From Candidatus Dadabacteria bacterium (GTDB lineage Bacteria; Desulfobacterota_D; UBA1144; Nemesobacterales; Nemesobacteraceae): 64,000 nucleotides of DNA. The notes under the pieces were generated by a model, which was not told where the DNA came from, ran no database searches, and worked only from the letters and a program-made list of their open reading frames with translations. Position numbers and translations under genes: made by a program. This document shows, in pieces, positions 1 through 9,756 of the stretch; the stretch's first letter is position 1; every line of letters starts with the position of its first letter. The DNA lies in assembly GCA_026705445.1 (NCBI GenBank), contig JAPPAR010000025.1, positions 34,323 to 98,322 of the forward strand, read 5' to 3'.

Positions 1-793
1 CTCCATGCCGAAGGACTGCCCCCACTGCGAAGCTTCAATTGAGAGAGAAGGCTCATTTCATCTCTGTCCGAACACTTCCTGTCCCGCGCAGATCAAAGGA
101 AGAATAAGTCTTTTCGCTTCGAGAAACGCTTTTGACATAGAAGGACTCGGGGGGAAAAGAGTGGAGCAACTGATAAACGAAGGAATCCTGAGAAACATGG
201 CCGATATTTTCACTCTCAGGAGGGAACAGCTTCTCGGACTTGAGGGGTTTGCGGAAAAGTCCGCCGACAACCTCCTAGAAGAGATAAAAAAAAGCAGGGA
301 TATAAGCCTCGAGAGATTCTTAAACTCTCTTAGCATAAAGCACGTGGGCACCAGAACCGCGCAGACGCTCGCCCGTGAATTCAAGACCCCTGAGAACCTC
401 ATGGCAGCCACAAGCGAAGATCTTCTCCAAGTGGAAGGCGTAGGCGAGGAACTGGCCCAAAGCATACTCGGATTCTTTGAGGACCACGAGAGAAAGAGCG
501 TGGTAGAAGCGCTTTTGCGTCAGGTGAGAATAGAAGAAGAACCAGAGCCGTCAGGGGAAAATGAAAAAATCGGCGGAAAAACGTTTGTCCTGACAGGCAC
601 TCTATCGGTTCCCCGGGAGCAGATAAAAAGCGAGATAGAGAGACTCGGCGGAAAAGTCGTTAACTCGGTATCTGGAAAGACAGATTTTCTGGTTTCAGGA
701 GCGGACCCGGGAACCACGAAACTTCAAAAAGCCCGCGAGCTCGGAACGGATATCATTACGGAAGAACATCTGAAAAGCCTCATAGGGCTTTAG
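1..793 (+). CDS. ligA: NAD-dependent DNA ligase LigA, C-terminal part (5' truncated by window edge)
   Basis: LigA seals single-strand nicks in duplex DNA using NAD+ during replication and repair. Only the last ~263 codons are visible; the reading frame is open to the left edge, so the adenylation and OB domains lie outside. Visible in order are a four-cysteine zinc finger (CPHC then CPNTSC), a helix-hairpin-helix region with repeated Gly-containing turns (GLGGKRVEQL, VEGVGEELAQ), and a C-terminal BRCT domain (GKTFVLTGTL, ERLGGKV, KTDFLV) over about the last 75 residues. The Met at base 5 is internal, not a start. The 3' end overlaps the convergent rlmB by 14 bp. Confidence 0.96.
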   Translation, partial: SMPKDCPHCEASIEREGSFHLCPNTSCPAQIKGRISLFASRNAFDIEGLGGKRVEQLINEGILRNMADIFTLRREQLLGLEGFAEKSADNLLEEIKKSRDISLERFLNSLSIKHVGTRTAQTLAREFKTPENLMAATSEDLLQVEGVGEELAQSILGFFEDHERKSVVEALLRQVRIEEEPEPSGENEKIGGKTFVLTGTLSVPREQIKSEIERLGGKVVNSVSGKTDFLVSGADPGTTKLQKARELGTDIITEEHLKSLIGL

Positions 794-1526
794 TTCCGTG
801 CCTCTGTCTGTAGACCTCGTAGAGAAAAATCCCCGCGGCTACGGAAGCGTTTAGAGATTCCACTTTCCCCTCTCTTGGAACAGAAAGCAGAAAATCGCAT
901 TTCTGTCTTGTCTTGCTTCGCATTCCCCTGCCCTCGTTCCCTATCACAACTGCTATATCGAGCGAAGCGAAGTCGCAGTCACAGACCGCGTCCTCGGAAC
1001 CCGCATCGGCTCCCGCGACCCAGACCCCTTTTTTCTTAAGAGCATCGATCACCCTGCCGAGATTCGTCTCCCGGGCGATCTTTATGTTGGCCGAAGCCCC
1101 GGAGGAAACTTTTACCACCGTCGGATTCACGTCGCACGCCCGGTCAGCGGGTATCACGATCCCATGGACTCCGAGAAAATCCGCGGTCCTTATTATGGCG
1201 CCGAAATTCTGCGGGTCTTCCATATGATCGAGAACAAGAAGAAAAACCTTCTCCCGTCTTTCCCTCGCCACACCGAGGATCTCCTCAACCGAACTGTAGG
1301 TAAAATCGGAGATTTCAGCCGCTATACCCTGGTGATTCGGGCTTTTGCATATGTCCGTAATCGCGCTTCTCGGAAGATGGGTGAGTTTTATGCGGAATTT
1401 CTTGATCGAGGCGTTAATCCTCGGGTCAGAAGAAACGTCGAAATTCTCCGAGACCATGATTTTCTTTATCTCCCGAGGAGAATTGCGGAGAAGTTCTGTG
1501 ACTGAATTCTTGCCGTAGACAATCAC
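780..1526 (-). CDS. rlmB: 23S rRNA 2'-O-methyltransferase, TrmH/SpoU family (RlmB-like)
   Basis: Predicted SAM-dependent rRNA ribose methyltransferase of 248 aa, the usual RlmB size. The N-terminal ~75 residues form the substrate-binding subdomain (MIVYGKNSVTELL). SpoU motif 1 is DPQNFGAIIRTADFLG, motif 2 is VIGNEGRGM and motif 3 is VESLNASVAAGIFLYE, which together build the trefoil-knot SAM site. The start is GTG, overlapping the TGA stop of the upstream M23 peptidase gene as GTGA, with AAGGAG seven bases upstream, so the two genes are translationally coupled. The exact position methylated (G2251 in RlmB) cannot be told from sequence alone. Confidence 0.9.
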   Translation of the reverse strand: MIVYGKNSVTELLRNSPREIKKIMVSENFDVSSDPRINASIKKFRIKLTHLPRSAITDICKSPNHQGIAAEISDFTYSSVEEILGVARERREKVFLLVLDHMEDPQNFGAIIRTADFLGVHGIVIPADRACDVNPTVVKVSSGASANIKIARETNLGRVIDALKKKGVWVAGADAGSEDAVCDCDFASLDIAVVIGNEGRGMRSKTRQKCDFLLSVPREGKVESLNASVAAGIFLYEVYRQRHGTKAL

Positions 1527-2905
1527 CGCGGGCTCTCCTTGACCCCGGAACTCTTCTTAACGTAGTTAACCTTGTACAGTATGTTGTCGTTGATCCACTT
1601 GGCGTCCCACCACTCAAGCGGCCTCACCGGAACTCCCTGGACGTAAACCCCGAAATGCAGATGGTCTCCAACAGCAAGCCCGGTAGTGCCCGTCCTTCCC
1701 ACGATATCTTTTTTCCCCACGCTGTCCCCGACGCTCACATCCATCGAACTCAGGTGGGAGTAAAGACTCATAACTCCCATTCCATGGTCGATGATAACCG
1801 TATTGCCGTATATGCCGAGGTGCTCAGCGAAAACCACCACTCCGGTGTTAGAAGCGGGGACAGGGTATTTTTTAGTAACCGAGAGGTCGTAGCCGAGGTG
1901 ATACTGATTGTCGATCACGTTGCCGTCCATCAGGTATCTCCTGTGATCCGCAAATGTCGCGCCCACCTTGGAATTGCGAAGCTGGTTGAACTTCCCTTTC
2001 CAGAGAATCTCCTTCCTGCTTTGTCTTCCGATCTCATATATCCTGTTGTCGTTTTCCTTTCTCGTTTCGCTGTTGATCTTCAGAAACGCCTTGCGCAAAT
2101 CGGGGGTCCCGTCATCTCCGACCGGGGAATAGCCGTAGACCTTGGTGAAAAGCGGAAGCACCTTGCTTTTAAGAAACCACTCGGAGAGGCCTATCTCATC
2201 CTTTACGTAAGAGGCCCGAAGAAGCCGGTAATAGACAGATTCCCTCGCTTCGTTGCCGGCCGCGTCAGCCGCAAGAATTTCTATCTTCTCACCCCTGTCC
2301 GCATTATACGGGTAGGCGAAAAAGGCAAGGTATACCGAGGGATCTTCGAAGTACCCCGTGTAGCCTTCAAAAAAGAGGTCTTTTATTTCAACGCCGCTTG
2401 AGACCGTGTCCTCAGAAACCTTGTAGATGACAACTCCTGCGCCCCCGTGTCTTATGTACAGCGCGGGCGAGAGTTCCTGTATCTGGGGAGGGATGAAATC
2501 CAGGGTGACTCTCTGGCTGAAAACGGCTTTTCTCCCGGGGAAAAGACCATTCATGAAACGGTCAGTCGCCTCTATTAGAAGTTCCGCTGCGCCGCTTTTT
2601 ATGCCAAGCTTCTCGGGATTGATTCTCACGCTTATCACATCGCTTTTAGTTCCTTTCTCGTATTCTTTTTCAACAAGAACGGATTCCCCGTAAGCGTCAA
2701 GCAGAGAGATGCGCACCTTGGAAAGCCCTGTGCCCTTGTCAGACACAGTCACCTCAAGGGGCTTTAAGCCGAGACTCTTAACATCCCGCTCAAGGGATAT
2801 GACGGGAGGGCTCATCTCGGCAACGGAGATGATTTTTATGAGAGCAATTATCAGAAGCACAACCCCAAAAACAGCCGCAACCTGTTTTCCGGACACCTTT
2901 AGCAT
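1523..2905 (-). CDS. Membrane-anchored M23 family metallopeptidase
   Basis: A 460-aa peptidoglycan endopeptidase-like protein. Residues 7-30 form an N-terminal membrane anchor, a long periplasmic Ig-like/stalk region follows, and the M23 (LytM) domain is C-terminal. Zinc ligands are visible: His336 and Asp340 in HLGYDLS, and HLHFGVYV at about residue 415, with YSHL in between. It therefore keeps the catalytic set, unlike degenerate EnvC/NlpD-type activators. The start ATG has GGAGG about eight bases upstream. It shares a 4-bp overlap with rlmB downstream. The physiological role, cell separation or wall expansion, is not shown by context. Confidence 0.9.
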   Translation of the reverse strand: MLKVSGKQVAAVFGVVLLIIALIKIISVAEMSPPVISLERDVKSLGLKPLEVTVSDKGTGLSKVRISLLDAYGESVLVEKEYEKGTKSDVISVRINPEKLGIKSGAAELLIEATDRFMNGLFPGRKAVFSQRVTLDFIPPQIQELSPALYIRHGGAGVVIYKVSEDTVSSGVEIKDLFFEGYTGYFEDPSVYLAFFAYPYNADRGEKIEILAADAAGNEARESVYYRLLRASYVKDEIGLSEWFLKSKVLPLFTKVYGYSPVGDDGTPDLRKAFLKINSETRKENDNRIYEIGRQSRKEILWKGKFNQLRNSKVGATFADHRRYLMDGNVIDNQYHLGYDLSVTKKYPVPASNTGVVVFAEHLGIYGNTVIIDHGMGVMSLYSHLSSMDVSVGDSVGKKDIVGRTGTTGLAVGDHLHFGVYVQGVPVRPLEWWDAKWINDNILYKVNYVKKSSGVKESPR

Positions 2906-3143
2906 TTAAAACAACCTCCTTCGAATTACCGTGGCAGCTTCGCTTATAACATCATAAGAGCAGCCCGGATAGCGTAAGTGAACCTGAAAGAAACCCTGTT
3001 TCCGCACCGCCTCGGGTATCTCAAAATTGCCTCTCGCACGATCCGGTTTTACGGGAAAAAGCCCGTAGCGAACAGAACATTTCTTTGGAAGGAACCTTCC
3101 GGGCACCTCAAGTGAGTTCTGTTTTTATTTGGCGGCTTTTAAG

Positions 3144-3149
3144 TATAAT
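3144..3149 (+). promoter_or_regulatory. Candidate -10 box upstream of tamB-like gene
   Basis: A consensus TATAAT hexamer sits 70 bp before the GTG start of the TamB-like gene, between two divergently oriented genes. No good -35 is visible at the proper spacing, so this is only a candidate. Confidence 0.3.
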
Positions 3150-3220
3150 AGGCTTGTTAGGAAAATCCAGATCCTTACAGCGTAACTGAAGAGAAGTTCC
3201 CTGCGTTTTCACTAAGGACA

Positions 3221-6200
3221 GTGCGTCGAAGAACGATTTTTTTTATATTCACGGCAGTAGTCTGCGGCCTTGTCTTGGGGCTTTTTCTGTTCTCCCAGAC
3301 CGAGGGAAGCCGCCAGTACGCAAAAAACCTCATAGAGCGAAGGCTAAACTCAATCCCCAATTTCCATATCAGCCTCGGAGGTATCGAGGGAAGCATAATC
3401 TCCACACTGGAGATAAGCGATATTGAAGTAAAAATAGCCGGAGAGAGTTACATGGAGATCGAAAAACTCTCGACGAACTATTCAATCCCGCTTCTTTACT
3501 CAATGATTTCGAGAAAGAAGCTCTACTTGTCCGACACGGAGATACGGGGTCTCAGAGTTTTTCTTGCAAAGGACAGACGCGGGGTATGGGATTTCAAGAA
3601 ACTGAAGAACCAAGACAAAACCGCCGAGGGCCCGCAAGGGGAAAGAATAAGCCTCATTTTCGCGAATAACAGAATCCGCGATTCCCGCATTACGATTGTT
3701 GACCGCACCAGAGACAAGGTCTGGGAATTTGACCTGGTTGAGGAGTCTCTGTTCTCGATAAACATCATTGAACTGACGAAAAAGATCGAACTTGACGCGA
3801 AGGACATAAATTTCGACTACGTGTCCCCCAGAATCAGGATAAGAAACCTCAAGGGGAAAATCGATATAGCTTCCTGGGATTGCGTATTCAAAGACGCGGG
3901 ATTCAAGGTCGAGGGCGTGCCGGTCAGGGGAAGCGGGATCGCGAGAGGCCTGAGGAACCCTGAATTCGACATGACCGTGTTTTTCGACACGCTCGGAATA
4001 ACTGAAAAGGGAGAAATAAACCTCAAGGCAAAAACGAAGGTCAAGATGCATTCCTTAGACAACATGGTCGGCACGATGGAAATCTCGACACCCGATTCTT
4101 TTCTTAACGGAAAGCCGTTTCGGATGGACCTCAGTCCTGTAACCATTAAAGGGACAAAGACCTTTATAGAAGGCACGGCAGGCGGAGGATTCGGGGAGTC
4201 AAGCCTGAAGGGCAGCATCGACTTTAAGAAATGGCTCGCGGGAGAAGAGAAGAACTGGTTTGATCTCACCGCGGAGCTAAACGGCGCGAACACGGATGAA
4301 CTGACCGAGATACTCAACCGCACCCCCTACCCGCTTAAGTTCGGAAACGACTCAAGGCTGAACTCGAATCTCAGGGTAAGCGGCAGCTGGGCGAGCAGGG
4401 AAATCTATTCCCTTCGGATCGAACCCGATTATCTCGACGTAATAGACAGCGAGCAGAGCAGCCTTCGGATCGAAGGTTACATGACGTTCAGAAACGACGG
4501 TATGGATTTCGATTCGACCTCAAAGGCAAAAGGATTCAAGCTGAAATTCGAATTCCCAGATATCGCAATTGACAACTATGTCGACGGAAGCGCGACTTTT
4601 AAGGGGGCGATACCGAAAAAAGGTAAGTTCTTTGAAAACAAGTACTTGCGCGTAAACGCCGATCTTAAAACAGACGAACTATACGGAATAACGAGCATAA
4701 GCTCCCGGATAGACGGCAGCATTCAAAAAGGAACCCTGACAGTAAACAGGCTTAACGTCCTGTCCGATCAATTTTCCCTGTCCGCGGAAAAAACCAAAGT
4801 AACGCAGAAGAGCCTTGACTGCGTTTTTGAATTCAAAACGCAGGACCTGAGCTTTCTCTCCGAGATTGACGAAAGGATCCCTCTGGTTTTAGGAAAAATA
4901 GACTCAAGCGGAAAGATAAGCGGAGACATTTCCACCCCGCTTATCGAGGCGAACTCGCGCGTAGAGAACTTCGCCTATGAAGAAGATTTCATAGCCCAGG
5001 ACATGTCCGTTAGGTCAAGCACCCGGATTGATTTAAAAAACACCCCCAAGGTATCGCTTGATATATATCTGCTGGGAGAACGGGCCCGCGTTCTCGGCAA
5101 TTACTCGGACACGATCGAGGCAAAGCTTCGGGGAACGGAAACTCGCTTTGACGCAGGAGTTCTTTTGAGCAAGAAAGACGGTTCCTACGCCTCTTCAGAA
5201 TTCAGCGTCAGCGATCTCATGGAACACGAGAAAAGATTAAGGATCACGTATCTTGAAGGTCTTCTGGACGAAAAGCTGTTTAAAAACAAAGGAGATATCC
5301 TCCTTGACATATCTTCTGACAGAACAAGGATTCGGGGAGATGAACTTACCTACGGAGAAGGGAAAATCTCCGACTTTCTGGGAGAAATCGACAGGAAAGA
5401 AAAAACGATCGACCTGCGGGCCGACATAACAAGCTTCAATCCGCTGATCATATCGAAGGTTCTTAATCTCAGACACGACCTAGGAGGGACTCTCAACGGA
5501 AAAGTCCGAGCCAGCGGTTCTTTTGCCGCTCCTTCAGTTCAGGCCGAAATAAGATCGGAAGGCTTCTCTTACGGATTCCCGGCATCGGGAGATATGAAAA
5601 TCAGACTCGGTGGCAAAGAAGGAAGACTTTCTCTGGACCTGCTATCCTCACTGGGACAGAAGGAAAGCCTGAGCTTACGGGGAGATCTGCTGGTTCCGCG
5701 AAATGCGCAGAGCCCGCTGGAAGCGGTAATGGGAACTTCGATGGACCTTGAATTGAAGTCGGACGGGTACGGTCTTGGTTTCGTGAAAATTTTTTCAAGT
5801 TCGATAGAGAAAATCGATGGCGACTTTTCATCCGGCAGTCTTTCTCTAAACGGCACCCTCTCAAGACCGCGTGTAAAAGGGAACCTTGAACTAAATGACG
5901 TAAGACTGTCTCTTACCCAGCTCAGAAACAGCCTGTTCACCGAGCACGCAAAGCTCTTGTTCAGCGGGACAAAACTCTCCCTGCCAAGGACCGAAATCCG
6001 TTCAAAACAGGGGAAAGCCTACCTGAAAGGCAAAATGGACATCTCCGATTTCACCTACCGCGCGGATCTTGAGATGGAGAAAGTCCGTTTTAATCCTCAT
6101 TCGATAAAAACGGATCTCTCCGGCGATCTCAAGATAGAGAAAAAAGGCGAATTTCTTAAAGTAACGGGAAAGACCAAGGTCACCGCGGGAAGAATTCGCC

Positions 6201-7036
6201 TGTACCCGGGCAGGATAAAAACCATAAAAGACATCAGCTTCATAGAGAAGACCGAAAGCTTGGCCGACGAGTTTTCACTTGAGGCACAGAATGAAACCGG
6301 TTTTTACAGAGAAAAAACCGCGATGGATATCTCAGTCGACATCTCCTCGGGCACGTGGATTAAAACCAAGGAGGCCAACTTTAACACAAGAGGAAAACTG
6401 AGGCTTAGTAAAGAACCGGGCGGCGACCTTAACATGCAGGGAAACATAGTGTCATCCGAGGGGTATTACGCGGTCTTCGGAAAGCTTTTCGACATAGAGG
6501 ACGCCACGCTTAATTTTACGGGGGCATCGAATAACCCGGATCTCAACGTCAAGGCCTATTACGACGCCGGCGATGTAGACGTGTACGTAAACGTCACGGG
6601 AGACCTGAGGGAACCGGACCTGTCTCTCTCAAGCACTCCTGATCTCGAAGAAATCGACATAATCTCCTATATAGTCTTCGGAGCTTCGAGCAACAGGCTC
6701 CAGAGCCAGCAAAGGGCATTTATGGGGAAATTCGCGACCGCGGTTGCCGCAGGCGGAATCTCTGAGCTTTTAAGCTCTGAGATCGGCCTTGACCTGCTGA
6801 GCATACAGGAAGGAGACCGAGGGTTTGAGGACAGCACGCTGAAAGTCGGCTCCTACGTCACAAGGGACATCTTCGTCGGCTACGAGAGGTCGCCCTCCAA
6901 GACCTCGCTTGACCACACGGCGGAGATGCACAACAAGCTCAACCTCGAATGGAGACTGAACAGAAGATTCTCGATTGAAAGCCAGATGGGCGGAGAAAAC
7001 CCCGGAGTCGATTTTTTCTACAATTTCAATTTTTAA
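3221..7036 (+). CDS. tamB: TamB-like translocation/assembly module protein (DUF490)
   Basis: A 1271-aa inner-membrane-anchored periplasmic protein that, in characterised relatives, bridges to the outer membrane and takes part in outer-membrane protein or lipid transport. One membrane segment lies at residues ~6-24, followed by more than 1100 residues of beta-rich repeats and the diagnostic C-terminal TamB domain (LNFTGASNNPDLNVKAYY, IISYIVFG, VGSYVTRDIFVGYERS) ending in an aromatic-rich strand (VDFFYNFNF). The start is GTG with a short AAGGA just before it. No TamA/BamA gene is adjacent. The der gene follows after 51 bp, probably co-transcribed. Confidence 0.88.
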   Translation: MRRRTIFFIFTAVVCGLVLGLFLFSQTEGSRQYAKNLIERRLNSIPNFHISLGGIEGSIISTLEISDIEVKIAGESYMEIEKLSTNYSIPLLYSMISRKKLYLSDTEIRGLRVFLAKDRRGVWDFKKLKNQDKTAEGPQGERISLIFANNRIRDSRITIVDRTRDKVWEFDLVEESLFSINIIELTKKIELDAKDINFDYVSPRIRIRNLKGKIDIASWDCVFKDAGFKVEGVPVRGSGIARGLRNPEFDMTVFFDTLGITEKGEINLKAKTKVKMHSLDNMVGTMEISTPDSFLNGKPFRMDLSPVTIKGTKTFIEGTAGGGFGESSLKGSIDFKKWLAGEEKNWFDLTAELNGANTDELTEILNRTPYPLKFGNDSRLNSNLRVSGSWASREIYSLRIEPDYLDVIDSEQSSLRIEGYMTFRNDGMDFDSTSKAKGFKLKFEFPDIAIDNYVDGSATFKGAIPKKGKFFENKYLRVNADLKTDELYGITSISSRIDGSIQKGTLTVNRLNVLSDQFSLSAEKTKVTQKSLDCVFEFKTQDLSFLSEIDERIPLVLGKIDSSGKISGDISTPLIEANSRVENFAYEEDFIAQDMSVRSSTRIDLKNTPKVSLDIYLLGERARVLGNYSDTIEAKLRGTETRFDAGVLLSKKDGSYASSEFSVSDLMEHEKRLRITYLEGLLDEKLFKNKGDILLDISSDRTRIRGDELTYGEGKISDFLGEIDRKEKTIDLRADITSFNPLIISKVLNLRHDLGGTLNGKVRASGSFAAPSVQAEIRSEGFSYGFPASGDMKIRLGGKEGRLSLDLLSSLGQKESLSLRGDLLVPRNAQSPLEAVMGTSMDLELKSDGYGLGFVKIFSSSIEKIDGDFSSGSLSLNGTLSRPRVKGNLELNDVRLSLTQLRNSLFTEHAKLLFSGTKLSLPRTEIRSKQGKAYLKGKMDISDFTYRADLEMEKVRFNPHSIKTDLSGDLKIEKKGEFLKVTGKTKVTAGRIRLYPGRIKTIKDISFIEKTESLADEFSLEAQNETGFYREKTAMDISVDISSGTWIKTKEANFNTRGKLRLSKEPGGDLNMQGNIVSSEGYYAVFGKLFDIEDATLNFTGASNNPDLNVKAYYDAGDVDVYVNVTGDLREPDLSLSSTPDLEEIDIISYIVFGASSNRLQSQQRAFMGKFATAVAAGGISELLSSEIGLDLLSIQEGDRGFEDSTLKVGSYVTRDIFVGYERSPSKTSLDHTAEMHNKLNLEWRLNRRFSIESQMGGENPGVDFFYNFNF

Positions 7037-7087
7037 AAGACAGGGCTTCGGTCATACTCTTGCCAGAAGCGATAACGGAGAAACGCA

Positions 7088-8431
7088 ATGAACGGGCAAA
7101 AGCCGGTCGTAGCCATAGTCGGAAGACCAAATGTCGGCAAGTCCACCCTTTTTAACAGAATAATAGGGTGGAACAAGACGATAGTAGAGGATATCCCCGG
7201 CGTCACGAGAGACAGGGTCTATGAAGACACCCGATGGAAGGAAAAGGAGTTCACCCTGGTTGACACCGGAGGACTTTCACTCGGCGAAGACGACCAGGAC
7301 TACTCACTCATAAAAGAGCAGATAGACGTGGCTATCTCGGAAGCGGATCTCGTGGTGATGCTTTTTGACGGCAGGGACGGGGTCCTGCCTCAGGATTCCG
7401 AGATAGTACGGTATCTTCGAAAGACCGAGAAAAAAGTCATCTACGCCGTAAACAAAATCGACCATGGAAACATAAAGCAGGTGCTGAAGACATACGAATT
7501 CTACGGAACAGGCACGGATGACTTCATGGCGATTTCCGCGCTTCACAACAAAAATATCTACGAACTCGTGGAGCAGATCGCTTCCTGCATAGAAACCTCC
7601 GGGCAACCGGAAGAACCGGAAGAGTCAGAAGAGACGAGAATCGCCGTTATCGGCAAACCCAACGTGGGAAAATCCACTCTGGTGAACAGAATACTCGGAG
7701 AACAGAGACTCATAACAAGCTCCACACCCGGCACGACACGTGACTCCATTGACTCCATCTATGAAAAAGACGGGAAGAGATACGTCTTTATTGATACCGC
7801 TGGCATAAGAAGAAAGTCAAGAATAGACGCCCCGGTTGAGAAACACAGCGTCTTCCGGGCAATAAGGTCCATCGAAAGAGCCCACATCGTGCTGCTGATG
7901 ATAGACGGTCAAGAAGGCCCGACCCACCACGACTCGCGCCTCGCGGAACTGATTAAAGGCAGAAACAGGGCCCTTATAATACTGCTTAACAAATGGGACC
8001 TCGCTCCCGAGGACATAGCGGACCCCAAAGAAGTTGAAGAGGTTACAAAGGAGAAACTGACCGGGTTTGACTACGCCCCCGTGCTGACCATCTCCGCTCT
8101 TACCGGCAAGAAAGTCGGGAGAATTTTCGACGCTGTCGAGCGGGTGGAGGAAAATTTCAGAAGAAAGATCTCCACGGGAAAGCTAAACAGGTTCCTTGAA
8201 GACCTTACAAGACGCCATCCTCCCCCGGTCTACAGAAGAAAGGAGATCAAGCTTTTCTACATCTCGCAGCCTTTCACCGCACCGCCGACATTCACGATCT
8301 TCACGAATTCGGCAAAGGGTATCCCCGAGAACTACAGAAGGTTCCTTGAGAACAAGTTAAGGGAGTACGCGGACTTCGAGGGATCTCCCCTCAGGCTTCT
8401 GTTTCGGGACAGGGAAGGGAAGGAAGTCTAG
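7088..8431 (+). CDS. der: Ribosome-associated GTPase Der (EngA)
   Basis: Der is an essential GTPase with two tandem G domains that helps mature the 50S subunit. Both P-loops are intact: GRPNVGKSTLFNR near residue 12 and GKPNVGKSTLVNR near residue 189, each followed by its switch regions (DTGG, DTAG) and NKxD motifs (NKID, NKWD). The C-terminal KH-like domain (RRHPPPVYRRKEIKLFY, PENYRRFLENKLRE) is complete, so 447 aa matches the family. It follows the TamB-like gene on the same strand and ends one base before the convergent glycosyltransferase. Confidence 0.97.
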   Translation: MNGQKPVVAIVGRPNVGKSTLFNRIIGWNKTIVEDIPGVTRDRVYEDTRWKEKEFTLVDTGGLSLGEDDQDYSLIKEQIDVAISEADLVVMLFDGRDGVLPQDSEIVRYLRKTEKKVIYAVNKIDHGNIKQVLKTYEFYGTGTDDFMAISALHNKNIYELVEQIASCIETSGQPEEPEESEETRIAVIGKPNVGKSTLVNRILGEQRLITSSTPGTTRDSIDSIYEKDGKRYVFIDTAGIRRKSRIDAPVEKHSVFRAIRSIERAHIVLLMIDGQEGPTHHDSRLAELIKGRNRALIILLNKWDLAPEDIADPKEVEEVTKEKLTGFDYAPVLTISALTGKKVGRIFDAVERVEENFRRKISTGKLNRFLEDLTRRHPPPVYRRKEIKLFYISQPFTAPPTFTIFTNSAKGIPENYRRFLENKLREYADFEGSPLRLLFRDREGKEV

Positions 8432-8432
8432 A

Positions 8433-9641
8433 TCACCGGGCCTCGAGTATTATTTTCTGTACGTCCGCGGTTCGCTCGGCGGCGGAACACATTTCCATTA
8501 CCCTGCGCCTCGAGTTTCGGCCCATCTCACCCCGGGCCTCCGCGTCCCGTGCAAGAATCGAGACGCTCTCCCCTATCTTCTGAAAATCCCCCGGTGCGCA
8601 GAGAAAACCGGTCTTTCCGTCCTCAATGGCCTCCGCTATTCCCCCTATTGAAAAACCCACGACGGGGAGACTGAACGCCATCGCCTCTATCACTGACCTC
8701 GGGAAAGGATCCGGGTAATTGGACGGAATGACGAAGAGGTCAAAGTCCTTAAGATACGGCCTTACGTCCTTTCTGTACCCGGTGAAGATAAAGCTATTCC
8801 GCACCCCCAGCCTCTCCGCATGATCCTCAAGCTCCCGCAGATGGTTTTTCGGAAAGAACCACGGAGTATCTCCGACTATAACGAACTTTGTTTTCTCCCT
8901 GATATTGCCGTCCGAGACAAGTCGGCTTACAGTGTCGATGAATTCCACGTAGCCCTTTCTCGGAACCACCCTCCCGGTGTTTCCGACAAGCACTGTATCT
9001 TGGGGGATGGAGAACTCCTCTCTTAGAGAACCCCGAACGGAATCCCTGTCGAAATCCGCGGGGTCAATGCCGTTATAGACGACGTGAACCTTGTTTTTTG
9101 CCCTCTCAAACGGCTTGGCCGTGGCGCGGGAAACGCATATTATCTTCTTCACGCACTGAAACCCCGAGAGCGTTTCCATTAAAGATTTCATAAACCGCGT
9201 CTGCTGTATGTTCCTTACGTGCCAGATAACGGGTTTTTTGTTTTTCCTCCCGATCAGAGTTCCCACGATTTTTGCAAGGGTTCCGTTGCAGTAGACAATG
9301 TCGATTCCGTTTTCCCTGATTATCTTAGGGGAACCGCAAAGCAGACGGAGCATATTCACTATGTTTATGATTATTGAGAAAACTCTCATAAGACCCGGGG
9401 CCCGTGTGGTGTCCGCCACCATTGTTGATTTCTGTATGTTCTCGGGAAACCTGGGGTCGACTATGACGTTTTCAAAGATGCCCTCGGATTTCAGGCTCTC
9501 AGAGAATATGTCGTGTTTCGGCACGAGCACAAAAGGGTTTATCTTATCCCGGTCGATGTACTTCAGTATGTAGAGAAGGCTTCTTCCCGGTCCTCCGTCC
9601 CTTACCGAGTGGTTGATGAAAAGCACGTTTGTTTTTTTCAT
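8433..9641 (-). CDS. Glycosyltransferase family 4 (GT-B) protein
   Basis: A 402-aa retaining-type glycosyltransferase. The N-terminal domain begins with NHSVRDGGPGRSLLYIL, typical of GT4 acceptor domains. The C-terminal half has the nucleotide-sugar binding core: GRVVPRKGYVEF, FTGYRKDVRPYL and the EAMAFSLPVVGF segment with the E-x7-E type motif, followed by GGIAEAIEDGKTGFL. It probably acts at the cytoplasmic face in polysaccharide or glycolipid assembly; the acceptor and sugar cannot be predicted. It stands alone, convergent with der, with a 115-bp gap to the divergent lipoprotein gene. Confidence 0.88.
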   Translation of the reverse strand: MKKTNVLFINHSVRDGGPGRSLLYILKYIDRDKINPFVLVPKHDIFSESLKSEGIFENVIVDPRFPENIQKSTMVADTTRAPGLMRVFSIIINIVNMLRLLCGSPKIIRENGIDIVYCNGTLAKIVGTLIGRKNKKPVIWHVRNIQQTRFMKSLMETLSGFQCVKKIICVSRATAKPFERAKNKVHVVYNGIDPADFDRDSVRGSLREEFSIPQDTVLVGNTGRVVPRKGYVEFIDTVSRLVSDGNIREKTKFVIVGDTPWFFPKNHLRELEDHAERLGVRNSFIFTGYRKDVRPYLKDFDLFVIPSNYPDPFPRSVIEAMAFSLPVVGFSIGGIAEAIEDGKTGFLCAPGDFQKIGESVSILARDAEARGEMGRNSRRRVMEMCSAAERTADVQKIILEAR

Positions 9642-9756
9642 ATCGGCTGATATTGCGGTAAAATCCCCCGGAGTGTCAAAGCGGAGAAGAAAAATAAACT
9701 AATATGAATTTCATGTTATCTTTTATGTCAGGCAAATTAGAAATCGAGGAATCTTA

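Noticed and set aside
2906..3106. 66-codon minus-strand ORF directly upstream of the M23 gene
   Set aside because: No family resemblance, poor composition, and the M23 gene has its own GGAGG; it most likely covers the promoter region.
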